A stretch of DNA of 64,000 nucleotides from JAMZMI01 sp049115715. GTDB taxonomy: Bacteria > Bacteroidota > Bacteroidia > Cytophagales > Cyclobacteriaceae. Below the pieces are notes generated by a model. That model saw nothing but the letters and a program-made list of their open reading frames with translations, searched no databases and had not been told where the DNA came from. Made by a program: the position numbers and the translations under genes. The stretch covers positions 1-64,000 of the forward strand of contig JAGDZQ010000008.1 of the NCBI GenBank assembly GCA_049115715.1. The letters run 5' to 3'. Numbering within the stretch: position 1 is the first letter of the stretch; each line of letters starts with the position of its first letter. Below, piece after piece: positions 34,096 through 43,406 of this stretch.

Positions 34096-35168
34096 TTCGT
34101 CTCATCTACACAGTTTTTCTTTTAGTTCTTATGTTGCCGACCTTTGGTTCGCAAGATACCATATCGGTTGAAAACCTTCGCTATAGTTGGGTTCAGCAAG
34201 AGGAGGGAGACATTTCACCAATAGGCAGAACTACTTCTTTGAACTTGGTTGCCTTTCTTGTCAACAAATCTCAGGGAGATATACTCAAAGTATGCAACGA
34301 TGCACCAGTTGACATTTGGGTGAATATGCAATTAGTCGGAAATAAACTTACATCCTGTAATACCATCAATTTAGATTCACTTCGGGAAGCAAATCAATCT
34401 GACTCCTTGGTTTTCCATATTGCTTCAAAAGAAGGGCTATCCAGACTTTCTACAGAAATCATGCAGGTTTCAGAAAAAGAACTCCAATCCGCTTCGATAT
34501 CCCTTAGAGCAAATCAAAGTTTTCGGGACTTCTATTTTACCGGGCTCGTGGTATTTCTGATGCTTATTGCTCTTTTCAGAAATATATTTCCTCAGAGATT
34601 TTCCAGAATGTTGCTCAATCCCTTTAAGGCCAGAGGTTCCACAGTAGATGAGTATTACTCTGATTTCGTTAGACCTGATAATATTTATTTTGCTTTCGTA
34701 TTCTCTTTTCTTCTTTCATTATGTCTCCAGTATTTTTCAGTTAGGGCTAATCGTGCAAATTTCGAGTCGTTTGATTTTTTAGACTTTTCGATTAGTTGGA
34801 GCCTTACACTACTGGCGGTAATGGGTTTTGTGATAGCGAAATACCTGCTGGCAAGTATAGTTTCGTACATATTTAACCTCAAAGGCATTAGCAATATTCA
34901 AAATCAGGACTTTCTCAATTACCTATTTTGGATTTTTTTAACCGTATTCGGGCTTACTATTTTAGAGTATTCTTTGAGTTTTCATGGAGGATGGAGCCTG
35001 TTGGAATTTGCGATGAGTACAGTTGCTTTTTTAGCTGTGCTATTTTTTGCAGGAGTATATTTTAAACTGAGCAAATTTATTTCAGCTAACAAAATGCTTA
35101 TTATTTCTTACCTTTGCACCACAGAATTCATACCCGGTTTCATATTTATATATGTTTTATTGAGGTAA
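34092..35168 (+). CDS. DUF4271 integral membrane protein
   Basis: A 358-residue protein starting at a TTG that overlaps the preceding gene by 4 bases. It has a signal-like N-terminus (RLIYTVFLLVLMLPTFG), a ~130-residue periplasmic domain, and then five to six membrane helices from about residue 150 (YFTGLVVFLMLIALF, NIYFAFVFSFLLSLCLQYF, WSLTLLAVMGFVIAKYLL, YLFWIFLTVFGLTILEYSL). This matches DUF4271, a Bacteroidota family commonly next to hemD and porP as I know it. Function is not established. The conserved position ahead of the gliding genes hints at an accessory role in secretion. Confidence 0.75.
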   Translation: MIRLIYTVFLLVLMLPTFGSQDTISVENLRYSWVQQEEGDISPIGRTTSLNLVAFLVNKSQGDILKVCNDAPVDIWVNMQLVGNKLTSCNTINLDSLREANQSDSLVFHIASKEGLSRLSTEIMQVSEKELQSASISLRANQSFRDFYFTGLVVFLMLIALFRNIFPQRFSRMLLNPFKARGSTVDEYYSDFVRPDNIYFAFVFSFLLSLCLQYFSVRANRANFESFDFLDFSISWSLTLLAVMGFVIAKYLLASIVSYIFNLKGISNIQNQDFLNYLFWIFLTVFGLTILEYSLSFHGGWSLLEFAMSTVAFLAVLFFAGVYFKLSKFISANKMLIISYLCTTEFIPGFIFIYVLLR

Positions 35169-35197
35169 GTAAGAACTGTTCAAATCAAGGAAAAGGA

Positions 35198-35983
35198 ATG
35201 AGTGAAGAACTGTTACTGACAGAAAAGGAGCGATTGAATCAAGTTTCATCGATTTTAGTTTCGCAACCACAACCAAATGATGAGAATTCTCCTTATGCAA
35301 AACTTGCAGCTAAATACGATTTAAAAATTGACTTCCGTCAATTCATTAATATTGACCCTGTCGGTATTAAGGAGTTCAGGAAGCAGAAAATCAACATACT
35401 CGATCATACTGCAATCATTTTGACCAGTCGAAATGCAGTAGATCATTTTTTCAGATTGGCCGCAGCGAGCAAGGTGGAGATTCCCACTGATATGAAATAC
35501 TTCTGTATTTCTGAGCAGACCGCCAATTATCTTCAGAAGTACATCGTAATCAGGAAAAGAAAGATATTTACTGGTGAGAGAACAGCCGCTGATTTGATTG
35601 AAGTGATCAAAAAGCACAAAGGAGAAAAGTACTTGTTCCCTTGTTCAAATATTAGGAAGGACGACATTCCGAACTTCTTAGAGACGAATGGATTCGACTA
35701 TTCTGAAGGAATAATCTATAAGACAGTTGCGGCTGATTTGTCTGACCTTTCAGACATTACTTATGATATTATTGCCTTTTTCAGTCCTTCAGGAATTTCT
35801 TCTCTTTTTGACAATTTCCCTGACTTCAAACAAAACAAGACCAGAATAGCCGCTTTTGGGCCTACAACAGCTAAAGCAGTGCGTGATGCGGGTCTTATTC
35901 TGGATATACAGGCACCATTGCCAAAAGCCCCTTCAATGACTGGTGCAATTGAACTTTATATAAAAAAGGCGAACAATTTGTAA
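35198..35983 (+). CDS. hemD: Uroporphyrinogen-III synthase-like protein
   Basis: A 261-residue cytosolic protein of the HemD fold, which closes hydroxymethylbilane to uroporphyrinogen III. Recognisable stretches are KINILDHTAIILTSRNAVDHFFRLA, MKYFCISEQTANYLQKY, KHKGEKYLFPCSNIRKDDIPNFLE, YDIIAFFSPSGISSLFDNF and RIAAFGPTTAKAVRDAGL. I place the start at the ATG at 35198 because the 28 residues before it overlap the DUF4271 gene and look non-native. The synthase family is very divergent, so activity is likely but not certain. The porP gene follows after about 55 bases. Confidence 0.85.
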   Translation: MSEELLLTEKERLNQVSSILVSQPQPNDENSPYAKLAAKYDLKIDFRQFINIDPVGIKEFRKQKINILDHTAIILTSRNAVDHFFRLAAASKVEIPTDMKYFCISEQTANYLQKYIVIRKRKIFTGERTAADLIEVIKKHKGEKYLFPCSNIRKDDIPNFLETNGFDYSEGIIYKTVAADLSDLSDITYDIIAFFSPSGISSLFDNFPDFKQNKTRIAAFGPTTAKAVRDAGLILDIQAPLPKAPSMTGAIELYIKKANNL

Positions 35984-36010
35984 CAAAATACTGTCTTAAG
36001 GGTAGATTTG
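35977..36010 (+). promoter_or_regulatory. Candidate promoter for porP and perhaps gldKLMN
   Basis: TTTG at 35977-35980 lies 22 bases before TAGATTTG at 36003-36010, which matches the -7 consensus TAnnTTTG exactly. The porP ATG is 30 bases downstream. Confidence 0.6.
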
Positions 36011-36039
36011 TTTGCATAAGTTCTTATTTTAACCCTTTT

Positions 36040-36993
36040 ATGGCAAGGTTTTATATATATGTGTCTTTAGTTATTGTTCTCGCGTCTGCCAAGGCTCAGA
36101 ATAATATTTTTTTTAGTCATCATATGTTTAACCCTGCCTATTATAATCCTGCATGGGTAGGCTCAGAAAGCACAAGCTCGGTCTCTTTTCTCTATCGAAA
36201 CCAATGGACTGGATATACTGCCTCTTTTGATGGGTCTGGTGGTGCTCCTCAAACTCAGGTGCTTTCCTTTGTAACACCAGTCAGAGGACTACCGATTAGT
36301 GGAGTTGGACTAAATGTTTCCAACGATAATCTAGGCGCAGAAAATAATCTTCAGATTCAACTCTCAGCCTCCTATGAGAAAAGATTGCGCTTTGCAACAT
36401 TAAGGATAGGAGTGATGCCTGGCATATATACGAAAACAATAAATGGAAATGAATTTGATCCAAACGACCCAGGTGACGAAAGAATTCCAAATAATAGAGA
36501 AACACAAAGCAAGTTGAATCTAGGAGTTGGATTGCTCTATCAACTTGACAAGGGACTTTACCTAGGCCTGAGTTCAGTTAACATCATTGAGCCCGGCTTT
36601 GATTTTGGAATAGAGGGATTGAATAACATTCAGAGAAGGAGTTACATCCTTCACGGAGGAACTTCTTTAAAAATAAATCAAAAGGTTACATTACTGCCTA
36701 CAGCAATAGTAAGAACAAATTTAAGTGCGTTTACTTTTGATGTCGGCTCAATTATTAATTATGGAGATAAGCTCTGGACAGGCCTTACATATAGGCTTGA
36801 GGAATCACTTGTTATCTATTTAGGGTATAATTTTTTTGGTAATAAATTGAAGGCAGGTTATTCCTTCGATTATGTGGTTCATAACAGAGACGCCAAAAAC
36901 CCAACCTCTTCTGAAATTTTTCTTCGGTACAATTTGCCGAATTTTGTTCTGGGAGGTAGAAAGGCAGTTAAGACCCCAAGATTTACCTATTGA
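36040..36993 (+). CDS. porP: Type IX secretion membrane protein, PorP/SprF family
   Basis: A 317-residue outer membrane protein with a signal peptide ending near AKAQ. The family opening is present: NIFFSHHMFNPAYYNPAWVGSE, then SVSFLYRNQWTGY, LPISGVGLNVSNDNLGAENN and repeated amphipathic strands such as LGVGLLYQLDKGLYLGLSSVNI. PorP/SprF proteins bind type IX secretion partners or specific cargo adhesins at the outer membrane and help gliding. Being directly upstream of gldKLMN favours the core PorP role. It has its own candidate promoter at 35977. Length is typical. Confidence 0.93.
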   Translation: MARFYIYVSLVIVLASAKAQNNIFFSHHMFNPAYYNPAWVGSESTSSVSFLYRNQWTGYTASFDGSGGAPQTQVLSFVTPVRGLPISGVGLNVSNDNLGAENNLQIQLSASYEKRLRFATLRIGVMPGIYTKTINGNEFDPNDPGDERIPNNRETQSKLNLGVGLLYQLDKGLYLGLSSVNIIEPGFDFGIEGLNNIQRRSYILHGGTSLKINQKVTLLPTAIVRTNLSAFTFDVGSIINYGDKLWTGLTYRLEESLVIYLGYNFFGNKLKAGYSFDYVVHNRDAKNPTSSEIFLRYNLPNFVLGGRKAVKTPRFTY

Positions 36994-37145
36994 CAATAAT
37001 TCTTTGATATTTCGTTTTTATCTATAATTAATAGGAGCAAATTTGTGTTGAAATGCGATAACGTCTTATATTTAGGTTTTTAAGACGCAATAATTTTTGT
37101 TAAAGTTTGTTTATTTTACATACTTGCAAGTTCAAATAAGGTGTT

Positions 37146-38183
37146 ATGATTAATATGCGTGGATTAAAGTTAAACTCTTTAATAGCACTCTCTTTTGGTG
37201 TTATCCTTCAAAGTTGTGGACTTTTCGGAGGTGGAGGTGCTACAGACCGAGGTGAATTACTTGGTGCCCCAGACAGACAGGGCTGGGAAATGACTAGACC
37301 TTTTGGGATGATGGCCATCCCAGCTGGAACTTTTCATATGGGTCAGGCGGATGAAGATGTCGCCGCTACTCAAATAAATTTCAATAAACAGGTAACCATT
37401 GGTGCATTCTTTATGGATGACACTGAGATTACCAACAATGAATATCGTCAGTTTACTCAGTCGATTACAGAGGGATCAGAGGTTGATCTTCCTTCTGGCT
37501 ATTCAATTGCTGATTTAATGCCAGATACAACTACATGGGTTACAGACTTTACGCATCACATGGGAGATCCATTGGTTGTTTACTATTGGTCTCATCCTGC
37601 TTTTGATGAATATCCAGTTGTAGGAGTGGATTGGAACGCAGCTCAATATTTCTGCGAGTGGAGAACTCAATACTTGAACGAGTATCGTCAAAGTGTTGGT
37701 CTCCCAATCATGCCAGCTTTCAGATTGCCATCTGAAGCAGAATGGGAATATGCTGCAAGAGGAGGAAGAGATATGAATAAATATCCATGGGGTAACCCTT
37801 ACATCAGGAATCAGAAAGGGTGTCTTTTGGCAAACTTTAAGCCAGGTAGAGGAAATTACTTCGATGATGGGTTTGCATATACTTCTCCTGCGGGAACTTA
37901 CTTTTCAAATGAATATGGCCTTTTCGACATGTCGGGAAATGTTGCGGAGTGGTGTGAAGATGCTTATAATCCTTCTGCCATGCCATTGGTATGGGATTTG
38001 AACCCAACTTACTACGATCCAAGAATTGACTTCAAAATAGTAAGAGGAGGTTCATGGAAGGACATTGCATACTATTTAGAAACAGGAACCAGATCATTTG
38101 AGCATAGAGATACAGCTAGATCATCAATTGGATTTAGATGTGCAATGACTTATCTTGGTCGATCATCAGGATACGAATTTTAA
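37146..38183 (+). CDS. gldK: Gliding motility / type IX secretion lipoprotein GldK (PorK)
   Basis: A 345-residue outer-membrane lipoprotein (lipobox ILQSC, Cys24) with a formylglycine-generating-enzyme-like fold: MMAIPAGTFHMGQADED, IGAFFMDDTEITNNEYRQF, YPVVGVDWNAAQYFCEWR, FRLPSEAEWEYAARGG, YGLFDMSGNVAEWCEDAY and IVRGGSWKD. GldK forms a periplasmic ring with GldN beneath the outer membrane. The FGE fold is structural there. The ATG at 37146 is followed by a second in-frame ATG at 37155; either keeps the lipobox. It heads gldK-gldL-gldM-gldN, all in the same direction with short gaps. Confidence 0.97.
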   Translation: MINMRGLKLNSLIALSFGVILQSCGLFGGGGATDRGELLGAPDRQGWEMTRPFGMMAIPAGTFHMGQADEDVAATQINFNKQVTIGAFFMDDTEITNNEYRQFTQSITEGSEVDLPSGYSIADLMPDTTTWVTDFTHHMGDPLVVYYWSHPAFDEYPVVGVDWNAAQYFCEWRTQYLNEYRQSVGLPIMPAFRLPSEAEWEYAARGGRDMNKYPWGNPYIRNQKGCLLANFKPGRGNYFDDGFAYTSPAGTYFSNEYGLFDMSGNVAEWCEDAYNPSAMPLVWDLNPTYYDPRIDFKIVRGGSWKDIAYYLETGTRSFEHRDTARSSIGFRCAMTYLGRSSGYEF

Positions 38184-38229
38184 TTAACTAAACTTGTCTA
38201 AGACATTACTAACCTAAATTTTTCATAAA

Positions 38230-39039
38230 ATGAGCAAAAAAGGCGGATTTCAGGAGCTTCTCTTTACAACCATAATGCCGAAAATATACGGTATCGGTGC
38301 GGCCATAGTTATTGTTGGAGCTATGTTCAAAATTCTTCACTTTCCCGGAGCAGGGCTTATGTTGGGTGTTGGCCTGTCTACAGAAGCTGTAATATTCTTC
38401 TTGAGTGCTTTTGAACCACAACACAAAGACCCGGATTGGGGCAAAGTTTACCCTGAATTAGCCGATGACTATGATGGGCCAGCAACAGTTCCTAAAAGAG
38501 TCGCTTCAGGTAATAACTCTGGTGTATCTGCTTCTATGGATAAAATGCTTGCAGATGCTAAGGTTGGGCCAGAGTTGATAAAGAGTTTAGGTGACGGTAT
38601 GAGAAGTTTGTCTGACTCTGCTCAGAAAATGGCAGGCTTGGGTGATGCAGCACTAGCAACAAACGAATACGCGAAGAATGTGAAAACTGCTTCGGGCTCT
38701 TTGGTTGAAATGAATAAATCTTATGCAAGTTCTATTCAGTCTTTGGCTGTAATGTCAGATGCTTCTAAGGACACAAAAGAATATCATACTCAAGTTCAGA
38801 ATGTAACGAAAAGTTTAGGTGCATTGAACGCTGTTTATGAGATGGAATTGAAAGATGCTCATAGCCATGTTAAGTCAATGAATAAGTTTTATTCGAATGT
38901 GAGCGAAGCTTTAGATAGTATGTCTGAGGCTGGAAAAGAAACTTCAGCTTTCCAAGTGCAGCTTAACCAACTAACTACAAATATTGCAAGCTTAAATAAG
39001 GTTTATGGCAGTATGTTGAGTGCAATGAAGCAAAGCTGA
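38230..39039 (+). CDS. gldL: Gliding motility protein GldL, type IX secretion motor stator
   Basis: A 269-residue inner membrane protein with two N-terminal membrane helices (MPKIYGIGAAIVIVGAMFKILHF and GLMLGVGLSTEAVIFFLSAFEP) and a long cytoplasmic helical region of three heptad-rich repeats (about 85-265). With GldM it forms the 5:2 proton-driven motor that powers secretion and gliding. An acidic residue (Glu) in the second helix (LSTEAVIFF) fits the proposed proton path. The start lies 46 bases after gldK and gldM follows after 32 bases. Typical length. Confidence 0.97.
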   Translation: MSKKGGFQELLFTTIMPKIYGIGAAIVIVGAMFKILHFPGAGLMLGVGLSTEAVIFFLSAFEPQHKDPDWGKVYPELADDYDGPATVPKRVASGNNSGVSASMDKMLADAKVGPELIKSLGDGMRSLSDSAQKMAGLGDAALATNEYAKNVKTASGSLVEMNKSYASSIQSLAVMSDASKDTKEYHTQVQNVTKSLGALNAVYEMELKDAHSHVKSMNKFYSNVSEALDSMSEAGKETSAFQVQLNQLTTNIASLNKVYGSMLSAMKQS

Positions 39040-39071
39040 TTTTCCTAACTACTAAGCTAAAAAGATAAGAT

Positions 39072-40718
39072 ATGTCTGGAGGAAAAGAAACAGGAAGACA
39101 GAAAATGATCGGTATGATGTATTTGGTGCTAACAGCTTTGTTGGCACTAAACGTTAGTTCTACGGTCATTGATAAATTCGTCTTTCTAAACGATTCTTTG
39201 GTTCGCGCAAATAGTGAGACCGAAGAGAGAAACGTAGCGATACTGGAAAACATCATCAAAACTGTTGAGGATTCTGGAAATAGGCCTGAAGATGTAAAAG
39301 TAGTGGACGCATCTCGTGAATTAAGAGCTGAAACTGACAGAGTGATGAAGAAGCTGGTTGAGACCAAGAAGGTCATGATTGAAATGACTGGCGGCTATAC
39401 CGAAGGCAACAAAGGGGAGTATGTGGGCGATGCTAAAAATCTTGTCGGCAAGACCGATTATGATAAGGTTGGTAACTACATGATGCCAGTAGAAGAAGGA
39501 GGAGATGGTCATGGAGAGGAGCTGAAGGAACTACTTAATGGATATGCAGATTTCGTTAAATCTAAGCTACAAAGTGTTGGAGCTGATGGGAATGAACTAG
39601 TTCATATTAAGCCAATTGCTCTTGATGCAGATGAAGATCCAATCTATTCCAAGGATAACAACCAGAAGGGTAAAGTTTTTGCTGATTTGGCTTTTCATAG
39701 TTCACCAACTCCTGCTGGTTTGGCAACAGTAAGTGAATTCCAGTCAAGAGTATTAGGATATGAGACTAGAGGTCTTGATTTCCTATCAGGTAAAGTTGGT
39801 GCAGGAGACTTGAAGTTTGATGTCATCGTGCCTATGGTTAAGCCTGAGTCTAAATACGTAGCTGCAGGTTCTAAATATTCAGCTAAGATGTTTATCGCTG
39901 CTTCGTCTTCTGGAGTAACTCCTACAATGCAATACAATAAGAAGGATATCGAAGTAGACGCGTCTGGACAAGGCTTAGTTGAGTTCACAGCTGCTGCAAA
40001 AAGTTATGATAAGGAAGGTTTAAGTAGACAAACTTATACAGCTGATATTACTGTAAATACGGGTGCAGGGGATACAACATTTACCACTGAGATAGAATAT
40101 TTTGTAGTTAAACCAGTTATTCAGATACAGTCTCAATCAGTTAATGCACTCTATTTGAATTGTGGAAACAAATTGGATGTTCAAGTTCCAGCATTGGGAA
40201 CCAACTATAATCCATCGTTTTCTGCGTCTAATGGAAAGACTTATAAGGGTACAGAGAAGGGACAAGTTACTATTGTTCCAAACTCACTAAAAGAAGTAAC
40301 ACTAAATGTTTCTAGTAATGGAAATGCTGTAGGCTCTAGAAAATTTGGAGTAAGAAGAATACCTCAACCACAGATTAAGGTTTTCACCTCTCAAGGAGAA
40401 GTCGATATGAAAGCAGGTATATCGGCAAAGACTCCAAGACTTCAACTTAGAGTTATTCCTGATGAGAGCTTCCAGCAGTTTCTTCCCGATGATGCGAAAT
40501 TTAGAGTTGCGCAAGCTGAAATAACACTTAAAAGTGGTGGTTTGGGACGTGTTACTATACCAGTAGGAGAAAAAGTTAATTTGGGAGCTATTGCTGCACA
40601 AGCAAGAAAAGGTGATGCTCTAGTGATAGAGATCAAGCGTGTTCAGAGACAGAATTTCAGAAAGGACACAGAAGATTTCCCAGTTAGATCAAGGTTTATC
40701 ACCATCCCGTTGAACTAA
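39072..40718 (+). CDS. gldM: Gliding motility protein GldM, type IX secretion motor shaft
   Basis: A 548-residue protein with a short cytoplasmic lead (MSGGKETGRQKM), one membrane helix (IGMMYLVLTALLALNVSSTVID) and a large periplasmic part of four tandem domains. Recognisable pieces are the helical D1 (residues ~40-215), NAGKVFADLAFHSSP-like material near 200, and the immunoglobulin-like later domains, ending in VKLKRVQRQNF-type strands and RSRFITIPLN. It spans the periplasm and transmits motor rotation to the GldK/GldN ring. Length is slightly above the ~515-530 common in the family. Confidence 0.96.
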   Translation: MSGGKETGRQKMIGMMYLVLTALLALNVSSTVIDKFVFLNDSLVRANSETEERNVAILENIIKTVEDSGNRPEDVKVVDASRELRAETDRVMKKLVETKKVMIEMTGGYTEGNKGEYVGDAKNLVGKTDYDKVGNYMMPVEEGGDGHGEELKELLNGYADFVKSKLQSVGADGNELVHIKPIALDADEDPIYSKDNNQKGKVFADLAFHSSPTPAGLATVSEFQSRVLGYETRGLDFLSGKVGAGDLKFDVIVPMVKPESKYVAAGSKYSAKMFIAASSSGVTPTMQYNKKDIEVDASGQGLVEFTAAAKSYDKEGLSRQTYTADITVNTGAGDTTFTTEIEYFVVKPVIQIQSQSVNALYLNCGNKLDVQVPALGTNYNPSFSASNGKTYKGTEKGQVTIVPNSLKEVTLNVSSNGNAVGSRKFGVRRIPQPQIKVFTSQGEVDMKAGISAKTPRLQLRVIPDESFQQFLPDDAKFRVAQAEITLKSGGLGRVTIPVGEKVNLGAIAAQARKGDALVIEIKRVQRQNFRKDTEDFPVRSRFITIPLN

Positions 40719-40730
40719 GAAAAACAGGTT

Positions 40731-41555
40731 ATGAAAAAAGTTTGTTATGCATTTATCGTATGTCTAATTACCCTTAGCGCAGGTGCTCAGGAAACAGACA
40801 TACCTATTATCAAGGCTGAGGTCGAGGATGCCCAAATCATGTTCAAGAAGGAGATTTGGAGAAGAATGGATCTTAATGAAAAGCAGAATAGAACATTCAA
40901 TTCCAGAAATGGAGAGCTTTCTAGATTGCTTCTTCAAGCTGTGGAGCAAGGTTTGCTAAAGCCTTATCAGACGGATTCTTGTCTGAATTTAATGGCAGAT
41001 AGCACTTTCAAATCAAACACTCAAGTTGAAGTCCAAGATTTCGGCGGAGGCGGTGGATTCGGAGGCGGATTTGGTGGTGGATTTGGAGATGAAACCTCGG
41101 CTCAAGAATCAGGAAGTACTTTCGATGCAATTCCTAAGGAATTATTCTCTGTATTATATCTCAAAGAGGATCTCATTTTTGATCGCAATCGCTCAAGAAT
41201 GTATTGGTATATACGCACGGTTTCCGTAGCGCTACCGGCTACTGCAGGAGCAATATGGAATCCTGCTGGGTTTGAAAAGATAGTAGCTCATTTCAAGTAT
41301 CAAGATGTTGTTGATTTAGTTAGAGGGCCATACGCTGACAAAGCAATATGGTACAACAATCAAAACCAAGCTCAACATAGAAACATAGGTGATGCGCTTG
41401 AATTAAGACTTTTTACTGCTCCTATAATTAAGGTATCTAATGCTGATAATTTGGATATACGTCAAATAGTGTCTGATCCTTATGAAGCTATTCTACTTCA
41501 GCAGAAGTATGAATACGATTTGATGGAGTATGAGAGTGAACTTTGGGAATACTAA
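40731..41555 (+). CDS. gldN: Gliding motility protein GldN (PorN)
   Basis: A 274-residue periplasmic protein with a signal peptide ending near SAGAQ. Family stretches include IIKAEVEDAQIMFKKEIWRRMDLNEKQN, ELFSVLYLKEDLIFDRNRSRMYWYIRTVSV and IWYNNQNQAQHRNIGDALELRLF. It forms the ring with GldK. An unusual glycine-rich insert (residues ~103-119, FGGGGGFGGGFGGGFGDE) sits between the N-terminal region and the conserved core, which I do not associate with most GldN proteins. It follows gldM by 12 bases and ends the operon at the convergent terminator. Confidence 0.96.
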   Translation: MKKVCYAFIVCLITLSAGAQETDIPIIKAEVEDAQIMFKKEIWRRMDLNEKQNRTFNSRNGELSRLLLQAVEQGLLKPYQTDSCLNLMADSTFKSNTQVEVQDFGGGGGFGGGFGGGFGDETSAQESGSTFDAIPKELFSVLYLKEDLIFDRNRSRMYWYIRTVSVALPATAGAIWNPAGFEKIVAHFKYQDVVDLVRGPYADKAIWYNNQNQAQHRNIGDALELRLFTAPIIKVSNADNLDIRQIVSDPYEAILLQQKYEYDLMEYESELWEY

Positions 41556-41583
41556 GTTTATTTAAAAAACATAATTTTAAGGG

Positions 41584-41609
41584 AAGAGGGCATTAGCCCT
41601 CTTTTTTTT
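41584..41609. terminator. Convergent terminator between gldN and uvrC
   Basis: AAGAGGGC (41584-41591) pairs with GCCCTCTT (41596-41603) around ATTA, followed by a T-run to 41609. The right arm covers the uvrC stop codon, and A-rich DNA precedes the left arm, so it can end both operons. Confidence 0.9.
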
Positions 41610-43395
41610 GCTCAAAATATTGTCTGAGGGCAATGGCTTTCTTTTCTCCAACTATTGCGATTAGTTCTTCTAGGCTTGCTTCTTTCACTCTTTTAAGACT
41701 TTTGAAAGAAGAGATCAGTTTATTCCTTGCACTTGGGCCAATACCTGATATATTATCAAGTTCGGATTTAGTTTGGCCTTTGCTTCGTTTTGATCTATGA
41801 AATGTGATAGCGAATCTGTGAGCTTCATCTCTAAGATGCTGAAGTATTTTAAGGGAAGGTGATTTTTTACTAATGTGTATTGGGAAAGAGTCCTCCGGAT
41901 AGTAGATTTCTTCAAGTCTTTTGGCAATACCAATAATTGGAATTTGTCCGTATAAACCAATTTCTTTGAGTGCTTCGCAAGCAGAGCTTAACTGACCTTT
42001 TCCTCCATCCACAACTACCAGATTTGGTAGCTTTTGATTCTCATTTTTAAGTCTTAGATACCTTCTACCTACGACTTCTTTCATAGAAAGAAAATCATCA
42101 GGACCTTCTACGGTTTTAATATTAAATTTTCTATAATCCTTCTTAGAGGGCTTTGCGTTTTTGAAACAGACCATAGAAGCGACTGGATTTGTCCCTTGTA
42201 TATTGCTATTGTCAAAGCATTCTATATGATATGGAGGCTGTTTCAAATTCAAATCTTCCTGAAGTCTCTTAATTACATACTTGGGCTCGTTTTTAGCCTC
42301 CTCCTTCTGGGTTAGCTTTTCATTTTTATAATAGAGCGCGTTTTTAAGTGAGAGGTCCAGTAATTTTTTCTTATCGCCTATCTGAGGTATGGTCAGGTTC
42401 AAGTTATCCCAAACTAAAATGTCGATATTGGAAAGTAATTCAGATGCTATGCTTTTGAATTTGGTTCTCAGCGTGAATAAGATGCCTTGCAGAAATTCGT
42501 TATCCGGAACTCCTAGATTATTTGTGACATCCAGTGTTTCCGACACCTTGATAGCACCATCAATTATTGACATATAATTGAAATAGATGTTTTCTTCGTC
42601 TTTTATGACACCAAGGACATCTACGCTTTCAATTTTAGGGTTTACTATCAAGGATTTGGTTTGAAACCTATCTAGCATCTCGATTTTCGTTTTCAGCTCA
42701 TCAGCAGTTTCAAATTGCATTTTTGATGCGGCTTCTAACATTAGTTTTTTGTATTCACTCAAGACCTTGCTGACTTTACCCGAGAGTATTTCTTTCGATC
42801 GTGCAATTTCTTCTTGATAATGATCTTCCTTTTGAAGCCCTTCACAGGGTCCAAGGCAATTTCCTATATGGTATTCCAAGCATACTTTGAACTTGTTTTC
42901 TCGAATGTTTTTGGGTGATAAGTTTAAGCTACAAGTACGTACTTTGTGTAATTTTTGAATGAGTTGTAAGACGCCATTCATAGCTTTTACACTTGTATAG
43001 GGCCCGAAGTATTGCCCCTTCTTGAGATCTATATTTCTTGTTGAGAATATGCGTGGAAAGCGCTCATTGGTTACACAAATACTTGGGAATGATTTATCAT
43101 CCTTAAGTAGGATATTGTACTTAGGCTTGTTTTCCTTTATGAGGTTGTTTTCAAGAAGGAGTGCATCAAATTCTGAGTTTACAATAGTAAACTCAATTTC
43201 GCTTATTTCAGATACAAGTTTGATTGTCTTCCGATTAGTATCATTGGTTTTCGTAAAGTAGCTGGAGACGCGCTTAACTAAGTTTTTAGCCTTCCCAACA
43301 TAGATGATACTGCCTTCCGAACTGATGAATTTATATACTCCCGGTTCTTTGGGAAGCTTGGAGTACTCTTTATTTGAGAGTCTTTGTTTCTCCAT
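41593..43395 (-). CDS. uvrC: Excinuclease ABC subunit C
   Basis: A 600-residue nuclease that makes both incisions in nucleotide excision repair. Residues ~12-95 are the GIY-YIG domain (PGVYKFISSEGSIIYVGKAKNLVKRVSSYF). A Cys-rich linker (CSLNLSPKNI...CLEYHIGNCLGPCEG) and a UVR motif near 205-240 follow. Next come the RNase H-like domain (IECFDNSNIQGTNPVASMVCF, LVVVDGGKGQLSSA) and C-terminal helix-hairpin-helix repeats (LDNISGIGPSARNKLISSF). The last gene of a minus-strand run porW-PBP-uvrC; its start is 11 bases after the PBP stop. No catalytic motif is missing. Confidence 0.98.
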   Translation of the reverse strand: MEKQRLSNKEYSKLPKEPGVYKFISSEGSIIYVGKAKNLVKRVSSYFTKTNDTNRKTIKLVSEISEIEFTIVNSEFDALLLENNLIKENKPKYNILLKDDKSFPSICVTNERFPRIFSTRNIDLKKGQYFGPYTSVKAMNGVLQLIQKLHKVRTCSLNLSPKNIRENKFKVCLEYHIGNCLGPCEGLQKEDHYQEEIARSKEILSGKVSKVLSEYKKLMLEAASKMQFETADELKTKIEMLDRFQTKSLIVNPKIESVDVLGVIKDEENIYFNYMSIIDGAIKVSETLDVTNNLGVPDNEFLQGILFTLRTKFKSIASELLSNIDILVWDNLNLTIPQIGDKKKLLDLSLKNALYYKNEKLTQKEEAKNEPKYVIKRLQEDLNLKQPPYHIECFDNSNIQGTNPVASMVCFKNAKPSKKDYRKFNIKTVEGPDDFLSMKEVVGRRYLRLKNENQKLPNLVVVDGGKGQLSSACEALKEIGLYGQIPIIGIAKRLEEIYYPEDSFPIHISKKSPSLKILQHLRDEAHRFAITFHRSKRSKGQTKSELDNISGIGPSARNKLISSFKSLKRVKEASLEELIAIVGEKKAIALRQYFEQKKEG

Positions 43396-43406
43396 TCAAA
43401 TGAGTT

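Noticed and set aside
35114..35197. Extended N-terminus for HemD
   Set aside because: The 28 residues overlap the end of the DUF4271 gene in another frame and contain nothing resembling HemD.
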